The notes under the pieces are model-generated. The model was not told the DNA's origin. It saw only the letters and a program-made list of their open reading frames with translations, and did no database searches. A stretch of DNA of 64,000 nucleotides from Batillaria attramentaria. Taxonomy: Eukaryota; Mollusca; Gastropoda; Batillariidae. Below, in pieces: positions 12,554-25,249 of this stretch. Within the stretch, counting starts at the first letter, position 1; each line of letters begins with the position of its first letter. Location: the NCBI GenBank assembly GCA_018292915.2, contig JACVVK020000496.1, forward strand, positions 351,001 through 415,000. The letters are read 5' to 3'. Made by a program: the position numbers and the translations under genes.

Positions 12554-14362
12554 CAACACGCACCCCCCCCCCCCCATCCCCACACACCGCGTCTGCATTA
12601 CATTAAAGGAACACAATTATATTTGAGAACATCCCCCCCCCCTCACTTTCTAACCACCCCTGTCCTCCCCCTTTTCCTTATTTTTTCCCTTCCCCACCTA
12701 ACGTCGCCAGCATGTCGGGTCACCCCCAAGGGCAAGTGTAACAATCTTCAAACACATTCAACACTGAAGCCAACAACGCTTTTCCTTTTCCAGTCTACCC
12801 CCCCCCCCCTCCTCTCCCTCTTCAAATGCTACTCACGTTCCATTTTTTTTTTCTGGTAACTGATAGTATCAAATAATTGGAAAGACGCATCTGCCGCCCA
12901 CGCAAGCTAGTTATTTAGGGCTTAACGCCGCGCGAGCAACAAAGACTAATTCGCGGCCAAGCAGCCCACGCAAAAGCGTAATATTTCTCAATTCGCAGGC
13001 ATGCACTCGCGCGCACGTGGACGAACGGACACGCTCCCACAGGGACACGCACACGCACACACAGGAACACGCACACGCACGCACAGGAACACGCACACGC
13101 ACACACAGGATCACGGACACACGGACGCAGGAGAACGAACAAACAAAAGACGCCATCTTTCGTTTAAACGATACGTGTATCTTTAATGAGAACCGAGGTA
13201 ACATCGGTTAGTAAACTGTCTCAAATACAGAAGCTTAGAATAAAATACAAAATCATAACATTTTGTGTAGAAAAAGTACAAAAACGTACAGATGTACCGG
13301 GGGGATGAAGGGACCAGAAGAGGTTGATAATAACTTCTAGTATCGGCGCGAACACGTGGGTGACAGTGGTTTACTGTGCTACAAGACTGGAACATATCGA
13401 ACGTTCCCTGCCAGAACGTACTATGTCTCTTCTTTCTATCTGTGTAGATAGTACTTTCGGGCAGGGAACCCTAGAATTATTCTGCAGCTTTTAAATGCAC
13501 GAGAAAAACTTAAATGCACATTAAGACTTGGTGAAATAAAACCATGATATAAAATAAAAATCATTTCTGCTGCCTCCGAGTAAACGACAAATTTCACGTG
13601 TAGGTTTGGTGTGAGTGTTCTTGGACACTGTAAATAATTTTCAGATCACGATTTGGACGAGCTAACCCACATATCTTATATAAAAACACAAAAAGTTAGA
13701 AATTACAAACTGTTTTTAAAAATTTGAAGTAATGTAGTCGCGCTGAAATGCACAATCTTACTTTGGCAGTTATACGTATGTTTCTACGTGATATGATGAA
13801 TACAAACACAATAATTGTACTCACTCATAATACGTGTATAATGCTTGTGTATAATTATATGTATTTCGGTGGGCTAACCAAGCCATCCTACGTAGTGCAG
13901 GGGGGGGGGGGGGGGGGAGAGAAAAAAGAAGGAAAGAAGAAAAAATACTGTGAACGGAAACTTTCATTGTTTGTATGTTGCCATCTGGCTTCTATATAAA
14001 TCGTAATTCGCTTCTAGACTGTACATGTTTTCAAGGTCCGAACTTTTCTGATACAGATCTACATTTTTCCCAGCCAATCACCCGAAACGTTTTCCTAATA
14101 AAAGACAATGTTGAGAAAGGCTAGGTAAACAATATTACAACAACAACGAACAGCAAAAAAATAAATAAATAAATAAACACACAAAAAAACTGATAAAAAG
14201 TACATTTTAAATTTATAAGGATACTGCTCCACCAGCAAAATACAATATTGCTATGACGGCTGAGAAATAAGTTCTGCTGTCTGCGAAACTGATTGTTCGT
14301 CGTGCTCATGAACCTTGTTACAGAAATATGCCAAACGAAAGAAACGTTGAGATTGAGGATTC
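12181..14362. other. gene-free stretch downstream of the armadillo-like gene
   Basis: Holds (CA)n at 12502-12549, C-rich runs, an ACACGCACACGC-type minisatellite at 13035-13115 and a G18 run at 13901. The last part is presumably 3' untranslated sequence of the armadillo-like gene, but no clear minus-strand AATAAA was found close to the stop. Confidence 0.5.
13035..13115. repeat. short minisatellite, about 22-24 bp unit
   Basis: CAGGGACACGCACACGCACA / CAGGAACACGCACACGCACG repeated about four times. Confidence 0.75.
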
Positions 14363-16821
14363 CTACGAGTGGTTGAAGCTAACGACAGAAGCCTTGGCTG
14401 CTTTCTCATCTTTGATGGCGTGTTCCAGAGTGTCGGCTGCTCGCGACATGGCCATGTTGTCCGAACGTCTCAAGCTCTTCACAGCTTCTGCCAAACCGCG
14501 ATGAGACTGAAAAGAACCGTTTCAGATTTACAGAATGAAATCCGAAAGAATATAAACTTATTACAAAACGACTGAGAAGCATTATCTGCGTTACACTGAT
14601 GGCAGCACTGGAAGCAGAACCTGTCCATTGTGTAAGAATGGTCGGTGGTCTAGTGGTTAAGACTTGGTCATCAATGCAAGAATTCAGGTTCGAGTCCCAT
14701 TCGGGGCACCGTTCAATCGGGCCGACCGTTCTCTCCGGTTACTCCGGCTTCCTCCCCCTCTACTTTGGAAATGTTTAGCCCAATGCATGTGATTCACGTG
14801 AGCGTGCGTGTTGGGGTTAGCTCGCGGCGCTTTGAGCCAAATATAGGGATAAAGGGCCTATATTAATGCGCCATTTATTGATACTGTTGAGGGAGGGTGG
14901 GTGGATGTTTTAGGGTGATATCAAAGGCGGGGGCAACGAGAAAAAGACCAGCACGATATCTGGCCACAGGCGGGATTCGAACTCACGACCCGAGCAGTGA
15001 AAGTCCAACGCTCCACCATTCGGCAATTCCGACTCCCCAACTGGCGGGGGGAGGGGGGGGGGAAGAGGAGATCCGCTTTGTTTCATGCTGTCCCAGTCTC
15101 ACTGACATCTGTTGTCTTATTCCCAGAAAGTATTGGAGCCACCCAAACGCCTTTCGTCTTTCCTTTTTGATGGCGTCAAGTAATCAGTCAACATTAAAAA
15201 AAAAAAAAACACAAAAAAAACACACACACACACAACTGGGTACATAGTGACAGAGAGAGAGAGAGAGAGAGAGAGTGCTCTCACGAGTTGCAAAAGCAGC
15301 GGTACCTGCAGTATTGCACAGTTTTCTGTACTGGAAGCCAGCTGCAAGAGGACATCCACTGTCTGCAGTTTGACGTCATCGTCGCCTCTGAGGAGGTGCT
15401 GTTGCAGGACATCCAGTCCGCCTTCAAAGACAAAAGGGCAAAAAGTTACACTCAAAATTCCCCACTAAAGTAAAGCAGAGCAAAGAAACCAAACTACCAC
15501 CACTACCAACAGCAGCAACACAAAACAACACGGAAACAAAACGTAAAACAACATAAAAGAAACACCAGCTCCCCCACCAACAAATAAACAAATCCCCCCC
15601 CCCAAAAAAAAAAAAATCAAAAAAAAACAAAACCAAAACAACAAAAACCCACAAAACAGAAAACAAACAAACCCCCAGCAAACCCCAAACAAACCAAACA
15701 AAAAAAAAAAAACAACACACCCAACGGATCAAACAACAACAAAAAAAACCCAACCAAAAAGACCCAAACAAAAAACTACATAAACCAAACAAAACAACAA
15801 AACCACAACAAAACCGCAAACAAAACCAACTACTACGACACAAAACAAAAATAAGAAACAAACACCAAAACTAACTAAAACAGACCAAACCAAAGGAAAT
15901 AAACAAACCAAAATGAAAAATTAACAGCTGTGAAAACAAGTACTACTACTACTACTACAAACCTCTGGCCAGGATCTCCAGTTTTCGGTTATCTCCCCTG
16001 GCGAGGTTGGCCAGCACACGAAGCACCTGTTCAGGAGCAAAGTTCCCCCGGAGGCGCTTCACCGTGGACTCGGTGACTGACAGCTGTTCCAACAAATACT
16101 CCACCTCCGTCACACCCAGAATGTCAAGCGCGTTGCTGCTGTCGGCCATCATTTCTTCCAGAAGTGCTGACTCCGCCTCGTCTTGGGTTTCTGGAAAAGG
16201 CGACTTTGGTTGAAACAGTGTTCCGTGATTCCATCAGTGCGCCTGTACGCTCGAAATACTCTATCTTGGTGATTTAGTACAGCTTTTAATGCGACACAAT
16301 ATTGTTTACACTTGGCGCGAGCGGTCGGTCGGACATGCAAATTCTACGAGTGTTCGGTGTGGTCGCCGCGTCACTGAGTACGCTTCTGCTGGGTAAGTGC
16401 CAGCATTACAGACGCTGTCACTGTCCAGGTGTGGTGCGATGATAGATACCACGAAAACCAGCTCAGACCGATCTGTGAGCATAAGATTTGTAGCATTAGT
16501 ATCGTTAAAAATTCCAACTGGTTTGTTTAGGGACAAAATTAATGGGAAACAAGCCCTGAAGTGGAAAACAATCGCTGGAGCGATGGTTGCATTAAAAAAC
16601 GAAACAAGACAAACACACCAATAAACAACAAACACCCCCCCCCCCCCCAAAAAAAAAAAAAAAAAAAAAAACCGTACATATTTTAACACGCTTCTAGAGT
16701 TTATCACATTCCCGGCACGTTTTTCCTAGCCATATACATGGACACACATATCAAGCACGACTGTAGCAGGCTAGCTAACCGCTGTTGAAAAGAATGCTCA
16801 CTCAACCCCCCCCCCCCCCTC

Positions 16822-16856
<35 letters not shown>

Positions 16857-17532
16857 TGATCTGCCATCGCAGGCTTGCTCTAATGAAATTTTTACTGAGC
16901 ATATTATAAGTCTATCTTGTTTCTCTGTATCTCCACCATACGCACATGGCCGAATGGTAGAACGTTAGACTTCTAATGCTCGGGTCGTGAGTTCGAATCC
17001 CGGCTGGGGCCAAATATTTGTGCTGGCTTTTTCTTTGTTGTCCCGTCTTTGATATCACCCGTATGTGGTGGAAAAGGACCCACCCACCCACCATACGCAA
17101 CTAAACAAATCTGTTTAAACCACCACCGCTGCCACCACCAACAAAACAACAACCAAAAACAAAGAAACAAACAAAAAACACAACAGAACCACCGACAACT
17201 ACAACAAAAACACAAGAGAAAATACACAAAACTGAAAGACAGCTGACATTGGGTAACACCGGACTACATCGCAAATACGTAGATGGCGGAGGCATTTCTT
17301 CAGCCCAGCAGCATCAGAATCAATGAATAAAATTATTTTACCGTCCACTGGTTGTTGCTGGATCAAAGTTAGGGCCGCACTGGCTTTATCCCTGGTCATC
17401 TCGTGTTTACATCTCTGAAGATCTTTCAGCACCCGGGCTAGCTGACTGTCCCTCTGCAATGAAAAGGTTTTGTTGATGGAGAGGGTGGGAGCGAGGGGGA
17501 GGGGGGGGAGTTGAAAACGCGGGGGGGGGATG

Positions 17533-17572
<40 letters not shown>

Positions 17573-17938
17573 TGTGTGCGTGCGTGTGTGCGTGTGTGTG
17601 TGTGTGTGCGCGCGCGTGCGTGCGCGTGTTTAAATTCAACTCCTCCCTAACGCTTTCAAAATTACACTATTCAAATCTTTCACAAATATCACGTTAAAAT
17701 TTCAACTTTTCATGTACACGTTTTTTCCAATGTGCCAAGGTTTATTCGGGAAAACCCGTTAATAAACTATAGCATACATCAAGTCCGCCAGAAAAACAAA
17801 CCTGAAAAAACTTGGCGTTCACTGGATCTTTGGCCAGCTCCAGCACTGCAGTGATTGCCAGCTCTCTCTCCTCCACCAAGTCGGTAGTGAGTATGAACAC
17901 CAGCATCTCCAAAGCTCCTGAGTGGAAAGGTACGTTAA

Positions 17939-18011
<73 letters not shown>

Positions 18012-20791
18012 ACTCCTGAGTAAACACACAACTGATGATGTGATTATGGTTATATGGTCACTGTGGTAGTAGTTCAATTTGTTTGCTAGGCTACAAAATC
18101 TCCAAGGTACTTACTGGCAGACACTTTTCTGTATATTTTGTGGCCAGACTGACTCAGCCCCCCCCCCCCCCCCCCCCCACCACCACCACCACCACCACCG
18201 TCTCCAAACCAAACAAAATCATACAAAAAGCAAATTTCAACAAAACAAACACGAAAATCGAACAAAACAACATCATCGACAACAACAGCTATTGTATCCC
18301 CCCCCTCCCCCTCCGGGAAAAAAAGAAAAATCAACAACAAAACTAAATTAGCCACTCCCCAAAAACAACAACAACAACAACAACAAAAAAAACAACCAAA
18401 AAAAAAACGACAAAAACCCGACAAAAATAAGGAACAGACAAGCCAAAAACTAAACCAAAACAACAAACCTAACGACAAGCATCCCTCTACCTTTGGCCAC
18501 GATCAGTCGTCTGTTGAAATGGTTGCTGGAGAAACGGGACAGTGCGAAGAGAGACTCCTCCAGCGTGAACCCATCCTGTCTTTCCCGAGCTTTGTTCATA
18601 TTGGCCTGAATCCTGTCCAGAAAGCTCTGGACGGTCTCCACGTCAAGGCGGAATATTTCTGAGCTGGAGTCGTCCATGATGTAACACAAGGTCAGCAACG
18701 TCAGGGGTCTAACGTCTGGACAAAAATGGATAAATTATGCGCGCGCGCACGCACGCACGCACGCACGCACGCACACACACACTCTTAAAAAAGAGGGTAC
18801 CATCTCCCCAATGCGTCACCACCCCCACCGACTTCTTAAAAAAAAGAAAAAAAAAACAAAAACAAAGCTGTAACAGAATGAAACAAAAAAGAAGAAAAAA
18901 TAAACAGCAAAAGCAAAACAAATAGTCAACGAATCTTCGACTGCAAAAACGAACGATCCTTACTACTACTATTGAAAAACGTTCTAGGTGTGTGTGCGTG
19001 TGTGTTTAAATTCAAAAGCTTCCTAACGCTTTTAAAATGACATGATTCAAATCTTTTACAAATACTTGTAGTGAAAAAAAAGAAAAGAAAAAGAAAAACG
19101 TTACATTTTCAGCTTCACAGGTACACATTTTTTTCCCAGTTTGCCAAGGTTTATTCGGGAAAACCCGTTAGAATCTAATCATAGCAAGTTGACAGGCTAC
19201 GTACTTTGGTCTCGTTTTTCCAGGAAGGGTTTGATGTGCTCCTCTGCATTCAACTCTTTCGCCATCGGCACAACTTCGGCGCTCTTGCAGCAGTTCTGGA
19301 TGATGTCAATTGAAGACCGAAAGACGCCTCTCTCCCACTGAATTCAGGCAGTTAAATAACAACCAACAAACAAACCGGCCGATTGACAGACCGACCAAAC
19401 AAAGAAACATAGTGGTGTGGGTGGGTGGGTGCTTGGGAGCTTAACGTCCTTTTCCAGCCCGTATGGCTATCAAAGACAGGGCAACGGGGAAAAGACCAGT
19501 ACAAATATTTTATCCCAGCCGGGATTCGAACTAACGACCCGAGCATTGAAAGTCCAACGCTCATTCGGTTATCCGTAAACTAAACAGGGAATAAAGAAAA
19601 TACGACAGTACATTGGCAACGATCCAGACGGAGACGACAAATTGATAGTGATGGTGGTGGTGGTGGTGGTGATGCTGGCAAGAGTTAGAGAGAAAGAGAC
19701 AGACAGACAAGGGGTGGGTGAGTGGAGAGATAGGGAGAGGGTGGTAGGGTGGGTGTGTGGGCGTCTAAAGTCCGTTTACAACACGTAAGGGTGATATCAA
19801 AGACGGGCCAACGAGAGAGAGAGAGAGAGCTTACCAAAACTGCCGCGGACAGATGCTGCATGTGCTTAAGATCCTCCAACACATCGGAGAAAAGCCCTGT
19901 TTTCGCAATCCGTGGACGTATCTCCTTGCCATGACACGCCATATTCAAGACGATGTTCCTTGCAAGATCCAAACAGGCCATTCTGACGTCTTTTATAAGA
20001 CTCAGATCGCTAATGTATTTCAAACCCATCTCAGCCATAACCTGCCTCATCAGGGCAACAGATTTCTCGGCAAATCCGACAGACGCAGCAAACCGACTGA
20101 CATCCGCAAGGTCGGAATGGAGCTGGCAGGACGGAGAGCCGAGACTTTGTGCAATTTTCACTAAACATTCAAACACATTTCCGTAGGACTTGGGATCCTG
20201 ATCACCCATGACGCAAAACTCGGCGATTTGGATGAAAGTGTTCCAGTGTTTCGGGAAGGCTTTGAACAGCATCAGAGCTGTCTGCATGTCCTCTGGCTCG
20301 ATTTGCGCTATCAGCCTCTTTACTGAAAACAACAATAATAACAACAACAGCAAAACTGCAAGCACTTCATAATAATGAATAACAACTGAGTATTGTCTAG
20401 ACGCTTTATCCAATTTCTTTAACTGGCTCAACGCGCCGCGAGTTGAACCAAACACACGCTCACGGGAATCTTACCCATTCTTTCACACACTGGACACGAA
20501 CAGATTACAATCACGTGGTGTGAAGGGTCAGCTCTACTTTAGATTTCCGAATTTGAAATAGCATTTATTTTTAAATTTTGTGGGCTGAACATTTCCAAAG
20601 CAGACCGATGTTCAACGCGACCGGGATATAACCTGTGTGTACATGCATACGGCGAATACACGTACTTCTCAAGAGTTCAGGAGTCAAGTTACAGTAGTTT
20701 AAGATGTCACAGTCGAAAGACAGAATTACAACTTACGTTGATCTTGCCCGTTCTCGTCAGCGTCTCCGTGGCTTGACATTTCACTCGCCAT
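14363..20791 (-). CDS. armadillo/HEAT-like helical repeat protein, 538 aa, 9 exons
   Basis: Exons in transcription order: 20737-20791, 19835-20322, 19205-19337, 18491-18715, 17802-17917, 17342-17453, 15963-16190, 15306-15421, 14363-14506. Every junction is GT/AG, the phases agree, and the total is 1,617 nt with stop TAG. The start at 20791 opens MASEMSSHGDADENGQD, a hydrophilic beginning with no signal peptide or membrane segment, so a cytosolic or nuclear protein is expected. The whole chain is alpha-helical leucine/alanine repeats, for example GALEMLVFILTTDLVEERE around residue 301, EQVLRVLANLARGDN in exon 7 and TVDVLLQLASSTEN in exon 8. This is the pattern of ARM/HEAT solenoids, which act as protein-binding scaffolds. 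I do not recognise the orthologue; SmgGDS-like or Hsp70-cochaperone-like ARM proteins are possibilities only. The final exon is short and ends in a basic tail. Exon structure is near certain; function is unknown. Confidence 0.88.
14637..14885 (+). mobile_element. SINE-2 copy
   Basis: A second tRNA-derived family: box A-like TGGTCTAGTGG, box B AGGTTCGAGTCCC, then CTCCGGCTTCCTCCCCCTC, GCGGCGCTTTGAGCC and an AT-rich end. Located in the last intron, close to the final exon of the armadillo-like gene. Confidence 0.78.
14891..15039 (-). mobile_element. SINE-1 copy
   Basis: Inverted SINE-1 lying just right of a SINE-2 copy, in the last intron of the armadillo-like gene. Its 3' tail is shortened. 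Confidence 0.78.
15470..15945. repeat. A/C-rich strand-asymmetric tract
   Basis: About 475 bp nearly lacking G and T on the plus strand (GT-rich in the transcript of the armadillo-like gene), including a C(n)A(n) junction near 15603. It fills the intron between exons 7 and 8. Confidence 0.85.
16228..16480. repeat. dispersed repeat family 5
   Basis: Shares CTCGAAATACTCT, GCCAGCATTACAGACGCTG, TCACTGTCCAGGTG and GATGATAGATA with 24440-24690 and 39960-40435 (the last split by SINE-1). Confidence 0.75.
16945..17087 (+). mobile_element. SINE-1 copy, slightly 5' truncated, 12-bp TSD
   Basis: Flanked by CCACCATACGCA at 16933-16944 and 17088-17099. It lacks the usual first dozen bases and lies in an intron of the armadillo-like gene. 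Box A TGGCCGAATGG and box B GAGTTCGAATCCC are intact. Confidence 0.85.
17533..17790. repeat. intronic repeat unit following exon 5 of the armadillo-like gene
   Basis: A (GTGC)n run, then TTTAAATTCAA ... AAGGTTTATTCGGGAAAACC. The same order recurs at 18985-19172, after exon 3. Each copy ends about 15-35 bp from its exon. Confidence 0.75.
17942..18010. repeat. (CA)n microsatellite
   Basis: About 34 CA units, 25 bp upstream (in transcription) of armadillo-like exon 5, next to its acceptor. Confidence 0.9.
18155..18465. repeat. A/C-rich strand-asymmetric tract
   Basis: Poly-C, (CCA)n and CAA-rich sequence in the intron between armadillo-like exons 4 and 5. Confidence 0.8.
18985..19172. repeat. 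intronic repeat unit following exon 3 of the armadillo-like gene
   Basis: Second copy of the unit at 17533-17790 with the same end GGTTTATTCGGGAAAACCCG. Confidence 0.75.
19407..19577 (-). mobile_element. SINE-1 copy
   Basis: Inverted SINE-1 in the intron between exons 2 and 3 of the armadillo-like gene, with the GTGGGTGGGTG tail complement at its left. Confidence 0.8.
19739..19812 (-). mobile_element. SINE-1 3' fragment
   Basis: Only the 3' half of SINE-1 remains. It ends in a (GA)n run and lies about 20 bp from the donor of armadillo-like exon 2. Confidence 0.65.
20398..20608 (-). mobile_element. SINE-2 3' portion
   Basis: Inverted 3' part of SINE-2 (GGCTCAACGCGCC ... GCTGAACATTTCC) in the first intron of the armadillo-like gene. 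Confidence 0.7.
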
Positions 20792-21537
20792 GGTCAGTTT
20801 CAGATTAAGCTACGAGCGCTGCTGATGTCTGAAACCTTCAAGGAGTTTTAACTGCAACAGAGAGGCTAGAAGTCTCTTTTCTGGGGTAAGTTAAGCTTCC
20901 CTACCCTGAAAGACCGGCCATTTGACTCTTATTTGATTTTGATGTTCGCAACTTTGTAAGCGCTTAGAGCTCGATGCCGGAGTATTAGCGCTATATAAAT
21001 ATCCATTATTATTATTATAGTTCTGTTTCTCTTTAATAGTATAAATAGTGTCTTATCGCGCAAAACATGACACAAAACCAAGCCAGCTACGTCCTAATAC
21101 GGTCTTCCTGAAAGGGAAAACTGATATCACAAGACAATGGGTCATTGGCTTCCCGGCACAGTAAGTTATCATTGTTCATTCAGTGTTGCTTTCCTTATTC
21201 AGTGTCTGAGGCCAAAGACTGAACCAAATGAAATGTGTACTTCTTACCTTCGCTCACTTGTTCCCGTTGCTTGTAATATTCGATTTACAATGACTTTATG
21301 CACGAAGTTTGATGCGCGTACTTACTCAGTTGCACAATGGCGATCGGACAAAAAAAGCTTAAGTTTGAAGACATGTCAAACGGGAATTCCCAGACGAAGG
21401 GAACCTTATTGGAGCAACTGCAAACCCAGAACCTATTATACTGTTACAGTAAGAAAGGAATTTAAACATGAAAAGAACTCTGTCTGTGTGTGCGTGCGTG
21501 CGTGCATGCGTGTGCGCGCGCGCACCGGCACACGTGG

Positions 21538-21623
<86 letters not shown>

Positions 21624-22537
21624 AAAACTAGAAAATATAACAGCTTCCATAACACACATTTATTGCTTTATTCACCTCAGTTCAGCTGGAGATTTCCGTT
21701 CCATTTGGATGGGTTTCTATGACAACTGGCGCAGGATGATTGCTCACTGAGTTAGAATTACAGGCTACACGAACAGTACACTTGTACGAAAACAGCATAT
21801 AACATTTTTTTTTTTTTTTTTGTGGGGGATATCATAAAAGATGCTGACCTGTATCCAAGCAGGTTTCACCTTTAGTATTCAGGGTTGGTAAACGTTTCTT
21901 TTTGATATGCTGTGTAGTGGTGATACGCAGGTAAGAGCACACTATGACTAACCTGCTACATGTAGGTGTACCAATCTCTTAGAGTGTAGTAGATGCATAA
22001 AATACGCCACACAGACTTATGTCTTAAGAACCCAAGCCCAAACAGCCCCTGCCCACGGGGAACCGGGGTGGCCGAATGGTAGAGCGTCGGACTTCCAGTG
22101 CTCGGGTCGTGAGTTCGAATCCCGGCTGGGGCCAGATATTTGTGCTGGCTTTTTCATCGTTGCCCCGTCTTTGATATCACCCTTATGTGGTGGAAAAGGA
22201 CGTTAACCCCCCCCCCAATTTGATACCACTGGTTAAAAATAACAAGCCCCTGCACACCAGTAGAAGCCACTTAAAGCCACTATTACACAAGGCGTGGGCC
22301 TTCTCCTCTAGGCCGGAGACCGCTGCAAATTGCATTGTAGTGGCTTGAAGTGGCACCTAGTGGTCTGAAGATTTCAATTAAAAATGTGATTTTTGCATGC
22401 GCTTTTCAAAGTTATACTTTGTCAGATACAAGCCTAAATAAATAGCAAGCTAGAGTCTATTTACCTACGTATCACCACTACAAAGATTATCACAAACCAC
22501 GGGCGTTTACCAACCTCGCGCCCGGTCTTTGCTCAAC
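20792..22537. other. intergenic, between paralogue A and the armadillo-like gene
   Basis: Contains a SINE-like tail (GCGCTATATAAATATCC then (ATT)n, 20935-21020), a (GT)n tract at 21539-21620, a SINE-1, and repeat family 6 at 22236-22420 (CTGCACACCAGTAGAAGCC, AGTGGTCTGAAGATTTCAA). Family 6 recurs at 39713-39790, 44220-44400 and 44765-44945. No extra gene seen. Confidence 0.6.
22062..22217 (+). mobile_element. SINE-1 copy downstream of paralogue A
   Basis: Near-full-length SINE-1 with an intact tRNA-like half and a C9 stretch ending the tail. It lies about 320 bp past the paralogue A stop codon, between genes. Confidence 0.85.
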
Positions 22538-23956
22538 TCAACCAAGAGGTTTACAGGAGTTGGGTAAACCAAAAATACTAAGAACGGATTTTCCCGATGT
22601 ACCAATTGTACAGGTCGTGCGAACTATCTCTCCATTGATGAAGTAGCTGATGATAGGCACCTCCCCAGGCATACCTAGCAACGTCATCATGATGACGTCA
22701 GACTGCACGTCTAAGTTGGCCACTCGGCCACGTGACATGGGCACGAACTTGTACTCTTCTCCGTACAGGACGATGTTGTCGTTCCTGAGAGAGAGAGAGA
22801 GAGAGGAAATGATTTCTTTGAGCACGATCTGGTAAAGCACAATAAACGTTTCATTGATTTCCCATAACGTTGACTTTATCCTCGGAAACAACAACATCAA
22901 CAACAACAAACACAACAACAACAGCAACAACAACAACAACAACAAACACAACAACAACAGCAACAACAACAGGGGATTTGGCCGAGTAGGTAAGGCGGAT
23001 CCTGAGACACAGGTTGCAATCTCCGACGGGCAGGAATTTTTGGGTTTTTCCCCTTACCAAGTCGATTCAAATTCGCGTGCAGACTCGCTTACGGTGCCTG
23101 TATTGCCTTCGTTGGGGAGCCGGGGTGGCCGAATGGTAGAGCGTTGGACTTTCAATGCTTGGATCGTGAGTTCGAATCCCGACAAGGGCCAAACATTTGC
23201 TGGCCTTTTTCTCATTGCCCCGTCTTTGATAGCACCCGTGGAAAACGACGTTAAACTCCCATTTACCCACCAACCCTCGTGTACATATTACAAATATCCA
23301 GTATCCCATATCCCATTCCAGGGGCCGCGGAAAGGAAAACAATCACACAACATGCACGCAGGAGAAAAGCGGGAGAGAAAAGGGTGCTGTTGTACTTTAG
23401 CGACACCCCCCCCCCCCCAAAGTTTCCTTACTACGGAAATGGGACTTTAAGATATACATAATACAACAGCAACAACAACTAGAACAACAGCAACATCTAC
23501 AACGACGACGACAAGAACAAGAACAACCATAAGAACAACAGCCACAGCAACAAAGAGAATGTGAAATAAAACAACAACAACAAAACCCGGCCCCATACCC
23601 TATCCGGAAGACAGGGCCAGTGTAATAGACACAGAAAGGATTGCGATTGCAGTTCCAGTTGGTGAGGAAGATAGGCTGGTCCTCGCTAAACGGGTACAAC
23701 ATCGGCGTTACGCTGTATGCAGACCTGGTGTAGGTGACCGTTGGGTTGAACTGAAACCGCGAGAAACACAATATATTTCAAGAACTTAAACAGTTTAAAA
23801 TACGTAAGGTTTTTTCACTTCTTCCTCCAAAAAAAAGTTAGACCACGGAAAGTGCAGCTGGTCCATTAGAACAAAGACTTATTGTCAACCCCCCCCCCCC
23901 AAAAAAAAAAAAAAAAAAAAAACCAACAACAGCATGATCAGTCAGTCAATCTACGT

Positions 23957-23989
<33 letters not shown>

Positions 23990-24120
23990 GAAGACTTATT
24001 GTCGTTTTTGTTTGCAGCAAGGACCCACCCTTTGGAACACCTTTCCAAAAACCATAAGGCATACAGATTCGGTCCCCACCTTTAAAACTGCAGCCAAAAC
24101 TAAGAATCATGTAAGCAAGA

Positions 24121-24206
<86 letters not shown>

Positions 24207-24838
24207 TGTCACCGTACAGATTGGAAGCCAGCGTCTGTGGGAGTGATGTTGAAAGTGTTACGCAGGTCGGCAGCCAGTATAATACCAAACGTCCAGCGGT
24301 CCCCGATCTGACTGTACGTCGTCCATACCTCACCATCAGGACCGATGTTGCCTCCCCACGCTTTCTGTCAGAACATTCAACAGGCTAATACCATCCTTGC
24401 CAAACCAACTTATCTTTTGAAACAATTTCGCTCGTGAGACAGAGTTCGCTTGTACGCCGAAACACTCTATCTTGATAATTAGTACAGCTCTTAATGCGAC
24501 ACAATGTTGTTACATTTCGCTCGAGCGGTCACACATTAAAATTCTACCACTGATGTTCTACACTACTGGAGCGCTCAGTGTAGTCGCGCGTCATCGAATA
24601 CGGTTCTGTTAGTGCAGTGCCAGCATTACAGACGCTGTCACTGTCCAGGTGACTAAGTGGTGTGACGATAGATACCACGAAAACAGCAGGACTATTCATA
24701 CGCGGCTGGCACAAGAGCTAGCAGACAACAAGAATGAAGGGGTAGGTGGTCGCTGCTAGCATTGCCAAAAAGTGTAATACTGTACTGGGATTTGTTTCAA
24801 TTTACCCTACACGAGATTTTATCAGCTGGATTTATGTT

Positions 24839-24908
<70 letters not shown>

Positions 24909-25184
24909 TGGGGGGGGGTGTTAAAGCATTTCTAGGGTGTCATGCGCAGCGTCATGTTAAACAGGAATGTATAGCACTTTCTTTGAAGTACGCCTCTGTA
25001 TTGTGCAGCCTTTACGGGACAGAGTTTATTAATCAGCATGAGAACCTTTTTGTGGGCCACAGATTTGAAGAAGTGCAAGGTTTATACAAGCTAGTGTTAG
25101 TACCTGCCAGAACTGCTTGTCGATAGCCGTGGCGGGTTTACTGGGCCGCAGTACCAGACCATCAGCACGACAACATCTACACAA

Positions 25185-25249
<65 letters not shown>

